Below are positions 33,755 through 48,140 of a stretch of 64,000 bases of DNA, piece after piece. Each line of letters begins with the position of its first letter. Position 1 is the stretch's first letter. The notes below the pieces were generated by a model. That model was given only the letters and a program-made list of their open reading frames with translations, was not told the DNA's origin and searched no databases. Made by a program: the position numbers and the translations under genes. The stretch comes from Pyrrhosoma nymphula. Taxonomy: Eukaryota; Arthropoda; Insecta; Odonata; Coenagrionidae. Where the stretch lies: assembly GCA_963573305.1 (NCBI GenBank), contig OY754334.1:33969614-34033613 (forward strand), given 5' to 3'.

Positions 33755-36700
33755 CGTATACTATCTCATCAGTATTACTTCATTGCAAAATAAATCCTCA
33801 CCGATTATAAAATATATAAATTTAAGGCAGAGGTAAAAGATCCCAAGTATTTAAAATGGTATTGAAAGTTTAAGAGAAGTGCTCATTTTCATTCAGTTTC
33901 AGGGCTCTCTTTGTTATTTAAATATGCGTGGTGCATGCGATGAGGGGAAGAGGATGTATTAACGTAAAAATTAGCCATATTAAATATTTTTGTAATTAGT
34001 GAAAAACTGAAAGGGCTTTGCTTCTCTCTCTGTCGAATGGTCCCACCACATCACAGTTGAAACAGTACTTTATGTTTGCATTATATTTTTGAAGGGCATC
34101 ATTTCTTTTTAAGTGCGCCATTTAAATTTTCTTGAATGGTGTATTCAGCAGGATGAAGGTATTTGTAGATTTTATTTCCCTTTTCTGTCTATTTAGATGT
34201 CCAACATTCTTTGTTCCTGACCCATATTAAGCATTTCCTTATCTGTCTAAAATTCTTACCTTATATTTTGCCTTTACATCGCAACTGTATTCTGATGGGG
34301 GCCACTAAAACTTTTGGTTCGTCTTTGGATAATGAAGTGAAAATACTTACATTGGATCTCTCCAAAAAGTACGTTTTGCTCTTCTGAGTACCACTAATGA
34401 CGTTTAGTACGCAAATTTAAATTGAATGAGCATTTCCAGAGTTGACATACAATCGAAGAAGAAAATTATATTTTATCGTTGGCACTTAAAAATCAGTTGT
34501 GCCTCTTGCTGGAGCTTTCGTGCGTTTCGCACTATAATATTCCAGATGAGATAAATAGAAAGTTTGTGAGGTTAGCCATCCACTCTCTATTTGTGTATAA
34601 TCCTTTTGAATGAACGCATCTTCTTCGATGTGTGAGGATAATTTATATCTAAAGGTTATTAATAGTCGCAAGTAATTCTTTACTTGGGACAGTTTATTTC
34701 GTCCAACCTTTAATATGTGAGCCTCAGCTCGTGACAGACCACGAATACATTCTCATATTGGAAAAAGTTCCTCCGTCCTCGTTTACATACCGTCAAATCT
34801 CTAAAGGACAAGGGCTTTTGTCACATTCTAGTGGTAATGTGCGTATTAAAGTTTGAATGTACGGCGATACTACTCTCCCCAAATTTCACGATAGGTGTTT
34901 GTCAAAAATGCTCTTTCCGTATCTTTTTCCACTAATGTCACTTTACTCATCTCCCTCCTCTGACAAGGGTTTCCCCTATCGGACGGAATCTCATAACCAG
35001 TGCCCTTTCAAGAAGTACCCTTGGATTACTCCACTGCCTACCTACGAGTATTGCAGTTTGAAATTCCATTTTTTATCACGTTTAGGTGAATTGAAGTGTA
35101 CCAAGTCATGGCCGCTCCAAAGTGGGTTAATTTACCTAGGTGAAGAGGGAAATGACGTTAGTTCGGGCTCTTTTTACTGACGAACAATTTTGGCATTAAC
35201 AGAACGATTTAATGGTGCCATTGATTACCATCGTGGATGTCAGAAGATGTACATCCAAATTGGACATAATCTCCAGATAAAGTTTTAATTGAATGCCCCT
35301 TGTTTATTCATGTGAAATCCTGTGTTTTGTTTTTGTGAAATTCCATTTCCAAACATCTTCCTCGTGTTCCTTCAATTTCATACTGATAGTGACTTTTACG
35401 AATTGCGATAATTGTAGTTGATTAATGTGTTCTTGATTTTTTCCACGAAAAATATTTCAGTTTTATTTGCATCAATCATCAATCTGTATTCCCTTACAAA
35501 ATGTTTACCAAATTATCAGATATTTATTATCTGCAATAATGACCTGAACATTTGGAAACACTTTACTTGGGCTGTGTTCTTATGTTAATAAATGCAGATA
35601 TGACATGTACTATAATACACACTATGATCCTATTGCAAGGAATATTTTATTAGCAGAATATGAACTTCGTTGAAAAATATGTTCAAATATCCTGCAGCAC
35701 TTGGTTTTTAATTGGGTTGACCACTGCAAAGGAGAGGGCCGGATTCGGAATCGAACAGAGTTTTTTTGTGTCTGAAGAAATAATATGCTGATGTTTTCAT
35801 TGTGAAAAGTCATTCTAAGTGTAATTATGTAGTACTATAATCTTTTTACTACTTGTTGATAAGTTGATACTTGAGTTCTTTTACATTGCAATCCTCCTTA
35901 AGAGGGATAGCTTAGGGCTTGATAATTGTTCGCTTTCCCGTTTTAATTTTACCAATTAATCCTCGTAGATTGTAAGACAACATCATAATGCACGTACTTC
36001 TATCTTCATGCACATAAATGTTATCCACATAATTATATCGTAAAAAATCAACGTCCAGTATCTTTTTGCCAACTAAATCATGGGAATTTTTATGCTATCT
36101 GCATCGTAAATCTTTACAGGGAGATAAAGAATTCATCCGGATATTTCTAAGGAGGTGTCTTTTCAAGAAGGCACTCATTTCTGTGGGCCACTACCCGAGA
36201 GGTAATAAGGCAAATGAATTACGGGAGTCCAGTAATTAATGAGCACTCCCGATCGTGAAATTCGCGAGAGGTTTTTGAAATGGAGACGCTTCTCTTGGCT
36301 CAGCCTTTTGCACAACTTCCCACAGCGAAACACATTGAATCCTAGCATTCCTCGCGGTACCGGCTTAATTATTTCAGATTCCTATTTCCGTCCATCTCCG
36401 AGAATGGAGCATTCAAATATTGGATTTTTTTATTTTACCTCAGGCGGACTCGTAGCCTCTTTATTTTTATCTAGTCGGCAGTATACGGCCAGGGAGACGG
36501 ACAGAGGTGAGCCGTATTATTGCCATCGTGATTACCGCATGCGTTCTTAACCAGTTCATAGCGAAGGATATTTCTCTCTCGTTTCCCTTTATCGGGTTAA
36601 GGCCTTTGACGCTCCCGGTAATGTCATTTTCCTCTTCCTCTAATAATTTATTTTGAGTAATTTTCGCCTCGAAGACGTGGAATAAATATTTGGAGTATTT

Positions 36701-39151
36701 TATCTTTTTATCCAATGTGACATCTTTATCCTACTCCTTTTTTCTATTTCATTTCGAGAAAAAATATTGGGATACAGAATATGTATTAATTCAGTTCATT
36801 TACATGGGGTTTCAGTGGCGTGGAAGTACAGAAGAATGCCGCCAGTGGATCTTTCAATTAATTAGCATATATACTTTTTTTCGTTACTTTCTCCCGGTCA
36901 GGGATGATGAGACCAAATGGATTTTGGAAAAGAGAGGGAAATCCAAGCGAAGGAAGACGCCTACTGTGGGGAAAAAATCGGCGATGGGTCAGATTATCAC
37001 GCTCTTTCTCTCTTAGCTTTGAAAATGAAATGAAAAATGAAAAAATTATTTCGGTCTCTTTTGTTTTCCACCTCCTCCGTCGCATTTTTCTCTTGCCATT
37101 TCAACCTTTCCCTTTCCATCTTTTTCCATTTATCATTTATACCTTTTGCTTTTGTTTAGCGGTCACACTTTTTAACCCCTTCTCCCTCAACTGATCTCAC
37201 CTTCGCGGTTTCTGTCGTCTCGCGCTGCACCGCCTTAAATCTTGCGCTTTTCGCTTCGTCTTTGTCTTTTTTATCCCGCATCTCTCTCTCTCTCTGGGGG
37301 TCGCGTTTTTCATACCCTTTCCATGCGCCCCCTGAACCTCCTTTTTTTCTTCATCCTCGCGTATCTTTTGCCAACCCATCTCTTCGAGCCGATTGTGTTG
37401 ACTCCCACGCCCGTTCGCTTCTAAGTTTTCGCTCGTCCTTTTTTTCCCCGAACCATAATTTTGCTCGTCACTTTTTTTTCAAACCATATTTACGTTCGTC
37501 ACTTTTTTTATTTTATCGAACCACATATTTCTCTCTCCCATACTTTTTTTTAATCCCTTCAATCTCACTCTTTTCTCTTTTCCCAACGGCGTTCTTTTCC
37601 ATGCGCGCGGGATTTCTTTGACTTGGGAGGGTTCGCTGTGTGTTTTTTTCGTATCTTTCTTTTTCTCCGTCCAATGGAAGAGTTGAAAAAAATATGAGAT
37701 GCTTCGTATGCTTTTTTCTCTAGAATGAAGCTGCTGCCTGGGCGTGGAAGGGCGAAATGAGGGTTAGTTATACGCTTCCAGTGAAATTAATGAAGCCAAT
37801 AAAATGAAGGCTTTAAAAAAATGACGGCGAAAGGAGATGGGGAGTTGGTTGGGTGCGGTACGGTGGAGAAATATGCCCCCATCGACTTCAAGGGCGCGGT
37901 AATTTCTAAGGAGGTGCGTGTGGTGGACGTCTGTGAATAGCTGTGAAGGAGCCAGAGATCAGTTTATTGTAATCATATTCAGTATCCAAGATGTGGGCAA
38001 CTTGGGTAAAAGCTACAATCGGCTGGTGGCAGGAGCGGCCAGTGTTCGACTTAATAATGAATGTGAAAAGGAGCGGAAAGTATGAAATTAGTATAAAATA
38101 TTACTCTGTATACATATTTCAATCCAAAATCTCCTTCTTTATTATATCTCCAAAGTCGCTGACACTAACTCGCATCATGAAACCTTCAGACTAACAACTT
38201 CCTACATTAGGATTCTTGTCACCAGCCCAATTAATAGTGGCTATAATTTACTACTCACGGTTTAAATTACATCCGTCAAAAAGAAGCAGGTATATTGCAA
38301 GTAATGACTAGCAATCCTTTTTATCGTGAAACACGAACCGTGGAGATTGATTGATTGAACTGATTGATAAAAAATTGAATTCCCGACAGAAAAGGAAAAT
38401 AGAGTGTTAAGAGAATCGTTCAGAAACCACAGATTATTCCTCAAATTTATGTGCGGATTAATAAATCACATTTGGTTAATTAATTTTTAGTAAGGGGCGG
38501 CCAAATAAATTATTTCCAACCTTAGTGAAATAGCTTAAGCCGGAACCGACCATATTATTTTTTCTGCGTGCACTATGCACGAACTAAATTTTTCCAGGCT
38601 TAACCTAGGATGCAAAAAATGCTTTTTTATTAGAACATTATAGGAGCTTACCTTTCAAGATGTTGAAGTCAGCACATATCGATAAACGTCAGCGCACTTC
38701 AGCAAACACTGCAGAAAAAAGGAATTGGTGCGGTGTGCACAGGTGAAACGTTCGGTAACCTGCCAATAGGTGTCATTCTTTAGTCATTTCTGAAAATTTT
38801 TAGTATAATAATTATGAATTTAATTCGAAAAAAATTTCATTCTATTGCGCACATTGACTCCGCTCACGCTCTGTATTGAAGTGCGCTGCCTAGCGCGCTG
38901 AGTCTGAAACGAATGGAAAGCAAGTGCGCTTGTAAGATGGAGTCCTTTAAGTTGAATAAGGTTACACATGCGGCATTGGGAGCAGGGTAGGCTTTCCGAT
39001 CGTCAATTGCGAAGTTGACTCGGGGACGAGCCAAATGCAGAATGGCCGTGTCTAATGGAGCTCGGAGTTTAATGGAGTCTCATGTGTGGCGTGGAGCGGA
39101 GGGATACGTATCAGATCGTCAGTTGTTGTGGTCGTCCGCCAGGGACGTCTG
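33755..39151. other. intergenic, mostly unrecognised
   Basis: AT-rich, with a T- and CT-rich low-complexity stretch at about 37060-37640 that produces overlapping open frames on both strands. A GC-richer patch lies at 36230-36560, and a 12-bp exact inverted pair CAGCGCACTTCA/TGAAGTGCGCTG at 38690-38701 and 38877-38888. No exon, RNA gene or transposon motif was recognised. Confidence 0.4.
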
Positions 39152-39241
39152 ATTGCGAGGGACTACTTGACCCTCGCAATACATGACTCATACCTATGAC
39201 CAGCTTGCGATATCGCCAAGGCAGAAGTTGTTCTGCCTTGG
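39152..39241. repeat. two adjacent perfect hairpins
   Basis: ATTGCGAGGG (39152-39161) pairs perfectly with CCCTCGCAAT (39171-39180) across a 9-base loop. Thirty-five bases further on, CCAAGGCAGAA (39216-39226) pairs perfectly with TTCTGCCTTGG (39231-39241) across a GTTG tetraloop. Stem perfection with tiny loops is unusual. They are too short for typical miRNA precursors. Role unknown. Confidence 0.6.
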
Positions 39242-39375
39242 CACGGTGAAGGTGCGATCAGGTAATTTCGCTATCCCTTGCTAAATACATAAGTTTCTGT
39301 GACGGTTTGATATTTATCTTCATTTTACTCGATGTTTCAAGACCAACCTCACTCTAATATGAAGAGTGGAATTCA

Positions 39376-39594
39376 AACAACGCTCCTGACGAAGATTTTG
39401 CGAAGGATGAGTTCATTAAGTGTACGAAATACTCGCAGAAATGAGATACCACATGACGAGCCCTGCTTCTCCTGATGCATTGGTACGTCTGTCGCTTGCA
39501 GCCCATAATCCTGACGAGAGCCACTTGGACATGTTGACCGTCGCAACTAAAGAGTTTGCTGCACAATTCCGTATCCGAGCTTCAACATTGAGGT
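39376..39594 (+). pseudogene. frameshifted coding relic, family unknown
   Basis: One frame reads NAPDEDFAKDEFIK and then stops. A shift continues with YEILAEMRYHMTSPASPDAL, then VRLSLAAHNPDESHL and ATKEFAAQFRIRASTLR, ending in TAA. The acidic, coding-like composition across a one-base shift suggests the C-terminus of a decayed transposase or host protein. The ATTGAG/GTAAGA at the end could also be a splice donor. I do not recognise the family. Confidence 0.35.
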
Positions 39595-39599
39595 AAGAG

Positions 39600-41004
39600 T
39601 GGCATCTCCTTTTGTGAGGCCTGAAAGACCCTTGCATGAGCAGTGGAAACGTTGTGATCATCCGTGGGAATAATAGAATTCCACATTTTCAGCCAGAATT
39701 TTCTCTGATACTACAAATAAATCAAAATGTACCGCGTTAATCATACTAGCTATTGCTGTAATTCGAATGAGGGATGTAAATATTTTGAAATTCCCAGGGA
39801 TTTGGAGGGTATAAGTTGATTTCCAATTAAATGGATTGAAAAATCAATTGTTTGTTCATATTCTCTTCATTATGATGTCATTCCATATCTTATCGAAGTA
39901 ACGCTTTTGGGAACTTATCTGTTTTCTATGACAGAAGCCAGAAATTGCTGCTTTATTTTATAGTGGAAACGTAAAGTAGTTATGTTTGTGGGAACACGGT
40001 GAAGTGTAGCTTTTTCGTGTCAAAAGATTGGTCACATGGTATAAAAATGCCGTCTTTCGTCTGACAAAAAACAGATTCCTAAGCATGGGGTCAAATCTCC
40101 TTCAAATACACCAGTTATTTCAATGGTATGGGGGTTTAAACGGGTCCATCTTAAAGGAATATGCTTGGAATGGGTTCATCAATAGTAAAGGTGACGAACA
40201 ATAATAATCTATTTACCTTGAATGTGAATTTCTGCGAGGTACCAGAGTTCCCTGAATTTATCCATTACGATAAATGGGCAAACGATTAACGATGATCCGC
40301 TGTCATTGGATAGTATCCGTTTTCTCCGAAGTCAGCGGGCATTCATTTTATCCATTAATTCATGTAAATGAATTCCTGCTAAAGATGTATTGAACTAAGC
40401 AAGCATGAGAACAGTGGTCTCTGTTACGGAATTTAGCATATTGACTTGTTCCTTGAACATCAGTTCGGAAATTGTGTGTTACATTCACTCAAATGTTTAA
40501 CACATGAGTAATTTTGTCATCAATAGAATTAGTATAATCCAGGTCTCGGTGTCATTACTGGTAATTCTTGGAATTTGAATCTCTATATCAACCAGAATTG
40601 CAAGATCGCGCGAAAAGATTTTGTTTTCAGAAGGTCTTTATGCTACCTGCGTCACGATGCTTTTTGTGAGAATCTCCTTTTTCCGCTAGAGAATTGCAAA
40701 GGCGTGTGAGCGAACGGTGACAATGTTATAACCCTAGGAAGCAATTTCTTACGCTTGAATTACGACTCGTTCACTTATCTCAGTCATCACCTTGCCTTAT
40801 CAGATCATCGGATTTTTCTATGGTTTATTCACGATCTTTGGAAGATAGGAATCAACTATCCGTAAATGCCCATCGCCTTTTACCTGCCAAGTCGTCCTAG
40901 TGAAAAAGTGGTGTTATTGAATGCGTGATGATTTTCGCCCATTAAACCACTCTCCGGCAACGGACTCATAAGCCTATAGCTCCATCCTTTTTGTCCGTCT
41001 CTGT
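39600..41004. other. intergenic, nothing recognised
   Basis: AT-rich sequence without a recognised coding block, repeat or RNA gene. Confidence 0.45.
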
Positions 41005-41080
41005 GATGTTGGGGTTGATGTTTTGCCTGCCTATCCTGTGGTTGCGTGTTCGAGTCCCGTCCGGGTGGAATTTCACAGGT
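41005..41080 (+). mobile_element. tRNA-like SINE head
   Basis: GCGTGTTCGAGTCCCGTCC is a strong B-box-like segment, preceded by a degenerate A-box region (GATGTTGGGGTTGATG). Sequence after it does not look coding. Confidence 0.45.
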
Positions 41081-42335
41081 CGGAGCATGAGTGTTTAAGT
41101 AATGAGGCACTCCAGATTATCAGCTGTTCCTTAGCCAAATTCGAAGATCACGATAAGTCTCCCATGCTGAGAATCTCATACAGTTCACTGGGTAGGTATT
41201 CACCTCATTGGAGGGTTAGGTCAAATATTTGTAAACAGAGAACTAGGCCTCGAGTCATTCAATGCCGTGACACACCTACCAATACAAAGGTTGATGGAGT
41301 ATCTGTGTTCCTATTTGAAAGCTTTTTTCGGCTTAGTATAATTGGCCGCTTCGAGACGTAGGGCTGTAACGACAACTCTCAGTTCGTCAACAGGCAGCCA
41401 GAGAGAATATTTGGTACAACTAAGCAAGTGTTGTACCTTTTTTACGTGGGCCATACCCATTAACTAATTCTTCGGAAAAGCCCTTGAATTTTCACTTATT
41501 AAAAAACGGTTGCATTTTCCAAATGCTGCTCGAACATTCTGACTCAATGCCCATTTCAATACGGATAACGTTTTCGATCGTGCGAAGCCAGCCTTCAATG
41601 CGACTATCGCCTCGAGGAATGCCAGGTGGTGATAAAGTAGATGTGAGTAAGGATGTAAATATATGGCGAGAACTCAAGCCCTTGGAAATTCATATCACTG
41701 TCAATAACAATGCGCTTATGGTAGAAATCCTTTTAGGCTAAGTGCTTTGATTTTTATCTAACAAGGATCTCATCCAAAGAAAGCAGCACTTCACTCAGTT
41801 AGGCAGAGTTTTCTGAAATGGCTGCGATCCTGAATTGCAACATTATTATCCACTCTGTTATGACAGTACTAGCCATGCAAATAAAAATACAAGGCTGACT
41901 CTAATATCTCAAAAACTTAAGAACTTCTAACTTTTTATTGTTACTGTCCTCCGAGTAGTAATTGAGTCTGCTTTTCAATCGTTAATTCATTAAATCATTT
42001 TGAGTTCAATGAAATAGATTACGTTGACATTTTCTTTTTAGATTTCTTCTCCATTTTTTACGTTTGATGTATAAGCGTATTAACTAAGCAAACGGATAGA
42101 GTAGTAGGACTCACGTAATGCGCGTATGCAATATCATTAATTTTCTCATAATTATTTTAAATTTATTAAAATTATAAAGTTGTTAACCAACATGAAACTC
42201 GAGCGGTAAGTTTCGATTTGTAGAAGCTGAATTAATGCCCTGTAATCTTGATAATACAAACTTGATTCCTAAAACATACACTCGAAAGACTTCACTAAAC
42301 TCAGAGTTTCTTGCCAGCAAGAATGATAGTGATAC

Positions 42336-42475
42336 TCGTAATTGGGTCGGCCACCCTGCCACATGATCCCCGACCCGGGATTGGAACTCTCCCGAATCAT
42401 CCCTTCCCCATCGGGACCGGGATCCGAGGCTCATTGGGCGAGAGGCCAGTACTTAAGCGTCCAAACCACCTCGGG
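42336..42475 (-). mobile_element. SINE-like repeat with B-box segment
   Basis: On the - strand GAGAGTTCCAATCCCGGGTC resembles a B box with its stem. Upstream is CCGAGGTGGTTTGGACGCTT, an A-box-like start. CGGGATCC/GGATCCCGG symmetry gives extra internal pairing. GC content is well above the flanks. Called by structure only. Confidence 0.4.
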
Positions 42476-43630
42476 AGATACTATTTCAAAGTCACATGCC
42501 TACAGCAAAACTTTAATCTTATTTTAATAAAATTATACTTGCGTTAAATTCTCCGACGTTAATGTGACTTAAATAATATAGATTTTGCTCTTTTATGATA
42601 AACGAGCTGCCGTAATTAAAGATCGCGTGACTTAGGAATTAAATGACATCATCCCCAATGATACTGTTGACCGCAAGCCTATCAATCGGAAGTTATATGA
42701 TATCAATGAAAGAGTATTTATATGAGCGGCATTAAGACTATACAGTAACTACTCTCATACCTCCTCCATTACCTCATTATATGGAGGAGACTTGCTTTAC
42801 GAAGATCTCAGTAAAGTGAATTGCATATTAAAGACGAATTCGGAAGATTTTAATGCCCTTTTGGTTGACATAAGTGGCGAAGACTCAATATTTCTAATAG
42901 CGCGAATATTTAAGCTCGTTGGAAGAGACACTCTACGTTAAAGTTGAACTGAAAGTAAAAACTGGTGTCCCGTCTGCATTTATAAATCTTATTTGTTTTA
43001 TAAACATTGTATAGTGTTATTATACATTTTATTTTTTTAGATTATTGAGAAAAAAACGGATAAAATTATAACCGTAATGATAAACTAGTCAAGCAAAGTG
43101 CATTTATGTGCTTTATTTTTATCTACCTCAGTTAAAGAAATGTTAAAAATTTCTAACGGATAATTTTGTTAAAGCTAAATGAAAGCCATCCGAAAATAAT
43201 TCACTGCCGAGAGATGGTATATCTCTGTAAGTATGGTCGCCAGGACTCAGGCAACAATCTTGGCGATAAGTCTACCGGTTTTCTAAGTCTAGAAAAAAAT
43301 GGAAGATATTTTAAAACCGGAAGGGAATAAGTTGTGCTCACCAGACTAATATTTGGCCAAAACTCTGTGTTTCATTTAAATATGCTTATTATCCCCAAGG
43401 TCCCACCGTTTTGTGATGACTTAGAATTAAAAAAAACTATTTTATCGAATGTGACATACTTAAAGTAAATTTAATTTTTACTAGCTATCTATCGTCTATC
43501 CTTGGTGATAATTATTCTGAATCTTAGTAACTTTCCTTCATTACGAGCGGATTTAGGTGAACACAGTCCACTCTTATAATTAACTTTTTACACGAACACA
43601 AACATCCATGCCGTGAGTGGTGAATAATCC

Positions 43631-43708
43631 TCTCAGGTGATACTCGAACTCACTACCCTCGGATTAGCAGGCGAGAACTTTAACCTGCCGCCACCGGGAC
43701 CGACGAAT
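43631..43708 (-). mobile_element. tRNA-like SINE head
   Basis: On the - strand GGTGGCGGCAGGTTAAAGTT (A-box region) is followed at tRNA spacing by AGTGAGTTCGAGTATCACC, a B box with a short stem. A SINE-like body (GTGTTCGTGTAAAAAGTTAA) follows downstream. Confidence 0.55.
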
Positions 43709-43709
43709 T

Positions 43710-45434
43710 GGGGATTATTTTACTCTTTTCAAAGAAAGTGAGCTTTTCTTATAGTGTTTTATTCAACTGTATACCTATTTTCTTTGCATAATTTAGCGAC
43801 TATGGGGTTTTTTAATTGATATGTATTGATTTCCTGTTTTATTCATTGCTACTTTTAGTGTGCGATTATTCAGTGATATTTATTCAATTTTAAAGGTAAT
43901 AGTTTATGAAATCGCTATTATTTCTAATTATTTTAATCTTCTCTGTCTGACCGAATAATCGAAGAATATCTTCTTTAGACCAATAACATTGCATTGAAAT
44001 AATATATATTTTATAAATGATACGTTTTATTTCCGAATGAGATTATTTAAAAACTAATGAATGTTCATTTAGATCGGTTTTTGACTGCCCGGGTTAAGGA
44101 AGAAAAAATTACAAGGGTATAACTAAGCCGAAAAGGGCTCATGTTTTTTCAATCGCAACATCATAGCACGTTATCAGGCAACTACTATCGTATTCGCGCA
44201 TAAATACTTACCAGTATGAAGTATTTTATAGAGATATTACATTTTTATGTACTTTCAATATTTAGTTAATAAGTGATTTACGAATGGTCTGAATCTTGGC
44301 AACGTTACTCAATATTTACTGTTCGACCATGGAATGTTGGATGAATGTTGGCAATGCAAATTCGGACATGCTATTGTTTTGCCCATTTACTAATCCAAAA
44401 CCTCTTTCATATTTATCTGCTGTCCACCTCGATGGAGACTGAGGATTAATAAGTAAAAGACGAGTTCAATTTTGCCGTGTTTCTTGGTTGCATTATCGAT
44501 TTTAACTATCACCGTTGCAAAGTGTTAGTTTTTGCTTATCATTATACATTGTGGAATGATTTTTAAAAACCCTTCAGAACACAACATTGGAAATTTCGCT
44601 TAATGTTTTTTTTTATTTCTAGAATAATATTTGTTTTAAATTAAGAACATTCAAACCTCTCTTTCTCATATCCAATAATGACCATTGTAAAAACCGTTCA
44701 ACTCTGAACTGCCGTTTATATGTTAAGTGGACTTGAAAAAATCTCTGCAATGCTGTCCTTGGTAAATTATTCGCTCTTTATTTACTTTTGATGACTTATA
44801 ACAGCAAATATTGTTTTATTTTAAATCAAGGTAAAACAATTATACTATTTCATGCCACCAAATTCACTATGCCTAGTGTTTAAAAGCTTTTTCTGAAAAA
44901 ATAAATATAATAAGATAATCAGGGCAGACCATAGTGCTTAATGACCTCTGCTATCGTAGCACCAGAGAAGTACTGCTACCATTGGATGATGAGACGGGGA
45001 TACTTTGAGGCAGAGACGAATACAGGCAAACGAAGGATAAATGTGGAGGATGAGACAGAGAGGTGAATTGCAGGCGAAGAAAATTAAATAAACATTGTAG
45101 GAGGAGAGGAATAATAAAAAAGAGGCAAGTTGATTTTTTTCTCCCCCTATAGCAATTCATTCTTCCTCTCTCATATATTTCCATCCTCAGAAGTGGAAAA
45201 AATCTCCCTTTCCGACCCAACTTTCCCCTTCTGCACTTGGCTCCTTGCGGTAATTAAGGAGTTTGTTTTGTTTTATTGTGGCGCGTTCGACCGAATAACC
45301 GAACTGAAGAACTCGGTTGCCTAAAGGGATGGCTCCGTTGGAAGGCTTTCGCTGCTAGAGAGGGAGTGAGTCTGGCAGGTGAACTCGCTGTGGCAAGGTG
45401 ATGACTTCATTTAAAGTCAGGCAGCAAAGTGAAA
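43710..45434. other. intergenic, nothing recognised
   Basis: AT-rich. The - strand open frame near 44951-45220 has no recognisable motif. Confidence 0.45.
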
Positions 45435-46079
<645 letters not shown>

Positions 46080-46154
46080 AAGCGGTTGGATATAGCTGTT
46101 CATCACGTCGATGAGGCTGAATGCTGGGTTTAGGAATGCGAGGAGTTTCGGAGG

Positions 46155-46235
46155 ATTTTTTTATGGTGGCTAGAGTACTACCTTCACAGTCAAGTGCCCT
46201 GCGGTTGAATCCCGGCAGTAGTATTGTGATGGTGT
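46155..46235 (+). mobile_element. tRNA-like SINE head
   Basis: TGGTGGCTAGAGTACTACC (A-box-like) is followed by CCCTGCGGTTGAATCCCGGC with a B-box core (GGTTGAATCCC). Spacing fits a tRNA-derived promoter. Confidence 0.5.
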
Positions 46236-47229
46236 CAATGTATCACGATTTTTGCTCTTTACTTCATTGTGCTGTTCACCATGACGAAGGATCATTTTCA
46301 ACTATCTTTCGCAGATTCCCTAATTTCTAGAAATAAAGGAAACCTCTAAATGGAAGACCTTTAAATAAGGACAGTAACGTCATAAAATCCATCTGTCAAC
46401 TTGTATGCTTTTTTTCGTCACCTTAAAGAATGATAATATTTTATTACGGCGTAACACCATGCAAATCACTCTCTCCGTACCGTTATGTTAGCTATCACCT
46501 ATAGTCAGTCAATTCATGCTTGATTATTCCGCGATCCTCACTTTTTGCCTAATGCTTTATTTTTTCGGAATATCTATTTTGACAGACAATTAAAAAATAT
46601 TTTTAAGATATACACCAAAGGCGGTGAAAGATGACCACTTGAACGATGATTTTTAAGATGACCACTTCTGCCGAATGTAAGGTAATAATTTTTTTTAAAT
46701 GGCCTTGGGAAAACAAAAACTCGTCTTCGGCAGTAATTGAATCACGGACGTTAGAGGGCGTTTTGCGGAAGATGATGACATACAAATCTTCAACGTATAG
46801 TTCTTTAGCCATTAGGTCTTAATGTTACGAACAAAATACGTAGCTCTGTATAAAATCCTATGCATGAATAATTTCAAGAATTACATCGAGAAAAATTTCG
46901 AATGATCATCCCCATTACGATCCTTCCTTGAGTGATGAATGAAGAGGATTTCAAGGGTATTCCTTTGGATGGGACATTAAACTGTGAACCCCTTGTTGAG
47001 AGCAGGCTAACGCTAATGTCGGGTTTATCTCCTCGATTCTTCAATTCCTCTTTAAATTTTTCCCCGAACAACCTATCCACAATTATAACGATGCAAATGT
47101 CCCCAGTTTTCGGCTTTCTCTTCAAATTACCATACCCTATATTTGAGCAATGCTAGCACTTTTCTCCATTCCCGGATCCACTGCAGTAGTACTTACTTTC
47201 GTTTATACTCATTTACTAATTAAATTCTT
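46236..47229. other. intergenic, nothing recognised
   Basis: AT-rich. Overlapping antisense open frames at 46874-47156 show no recognisable motif. Confidence 0.4.
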
Positions 47230-48140
47230 TCTCTTTTCATGGTAAAGGAAGAGGAGACAAGCTTGCGTAGGATTAATACTGTTTAGTAAGAAAATACGAA
47301 GAGTGGATAAATTCGTGTGCATGAGTATACTCGGAGAAAAGCCACACTAATTGGCCGCCATTTTCTGAAATGTTTGTGGATTTGGAGAAACCTTTGATGC
47401 TGTAATGAGAAAAAAAAGTTTTCCACTTGGAGTTAATAAGATTCAAGACAGTTTAAAAGAAATGCGTTGATACAATTAAATAGTTTTGACTGTCATGCGC
47501 ACTTTCAATGGCGCCCTTTTTCTCTGACTTTAAAGGGGTAATTAAAAATACGCTTGAGAACGGTATCAAAGGAATAATTGCGAGTGAGGAAGAGAGCACT
47601 TAGATTTGCTATTTACGTACATAGTGGCAAAAAGATAAGTGAAGCACCTTCGCACAGAATCCTGAAAAAAAGTAGGCGGAGTTTTATATGGTACATTTGG
47701 AATGCGTAGTAGTAAAGTAAAGTGTAGGTTAGCTGCAGATGAGAATATAGTGCAATAAGAAATGAAATTTAACTAGATAGAAATAGAAACATTTTATCAT
47801 GGTGATTTTTAGGAAGAGGTGAGATAGTTAGAAACTAAATAGAAAAGATAAGATAAATGTTTGAGCATGCAGTGTGGAAAAATTAACGCATTAAGACATA
47901 CCAAATTGAGGAGGCAAAAGACCGCGATGACGAAAATAACCACTACTGTACATTCCGATGATATCCGGGCTGATATAGCGGCGATAAAAAATTATTCAAA
48001 AATATAAAAGTGAGATGTGACTGTTACTAAGGATAAGCGGGAAATATTCCTTGTAGCTTTTGCGGTTCATGATGAGCTATAGAACTATTTGGGCGTATGC
48101 AGCGAGTTATTCGATGTTAGCCTAATAGTGTTACCTTGAA
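47230..48140 (+). mobile_element. decayed LINE
   Basis: In order on the + strand: MFVDLEKPFDAV near 47370 (the RT block with catalytic Asp, compare FVDFEKAFD), then stops and frameshifts. Near 47850 comes DKCLSMQCGKINALRHTKLR, matching the '..YGMKIN..KTK..' region that follows the FADD motif in the same LINE type. The catalytic FADD itself is not readable. A dead copy related to those at 5702 and 14620. Confidence 0.55.

Noticed and set aside
38690..38888. 12-bp exact inverted pair as transposon ends
   Set aside because: The match does not extend beyond 12 bases and no target duplication was seen.
39216..39241. miRNA precursor
   Set aside because: An 11-bp perfect stem with a 4-base loop is too short for a Drosha/Dicer substrate.
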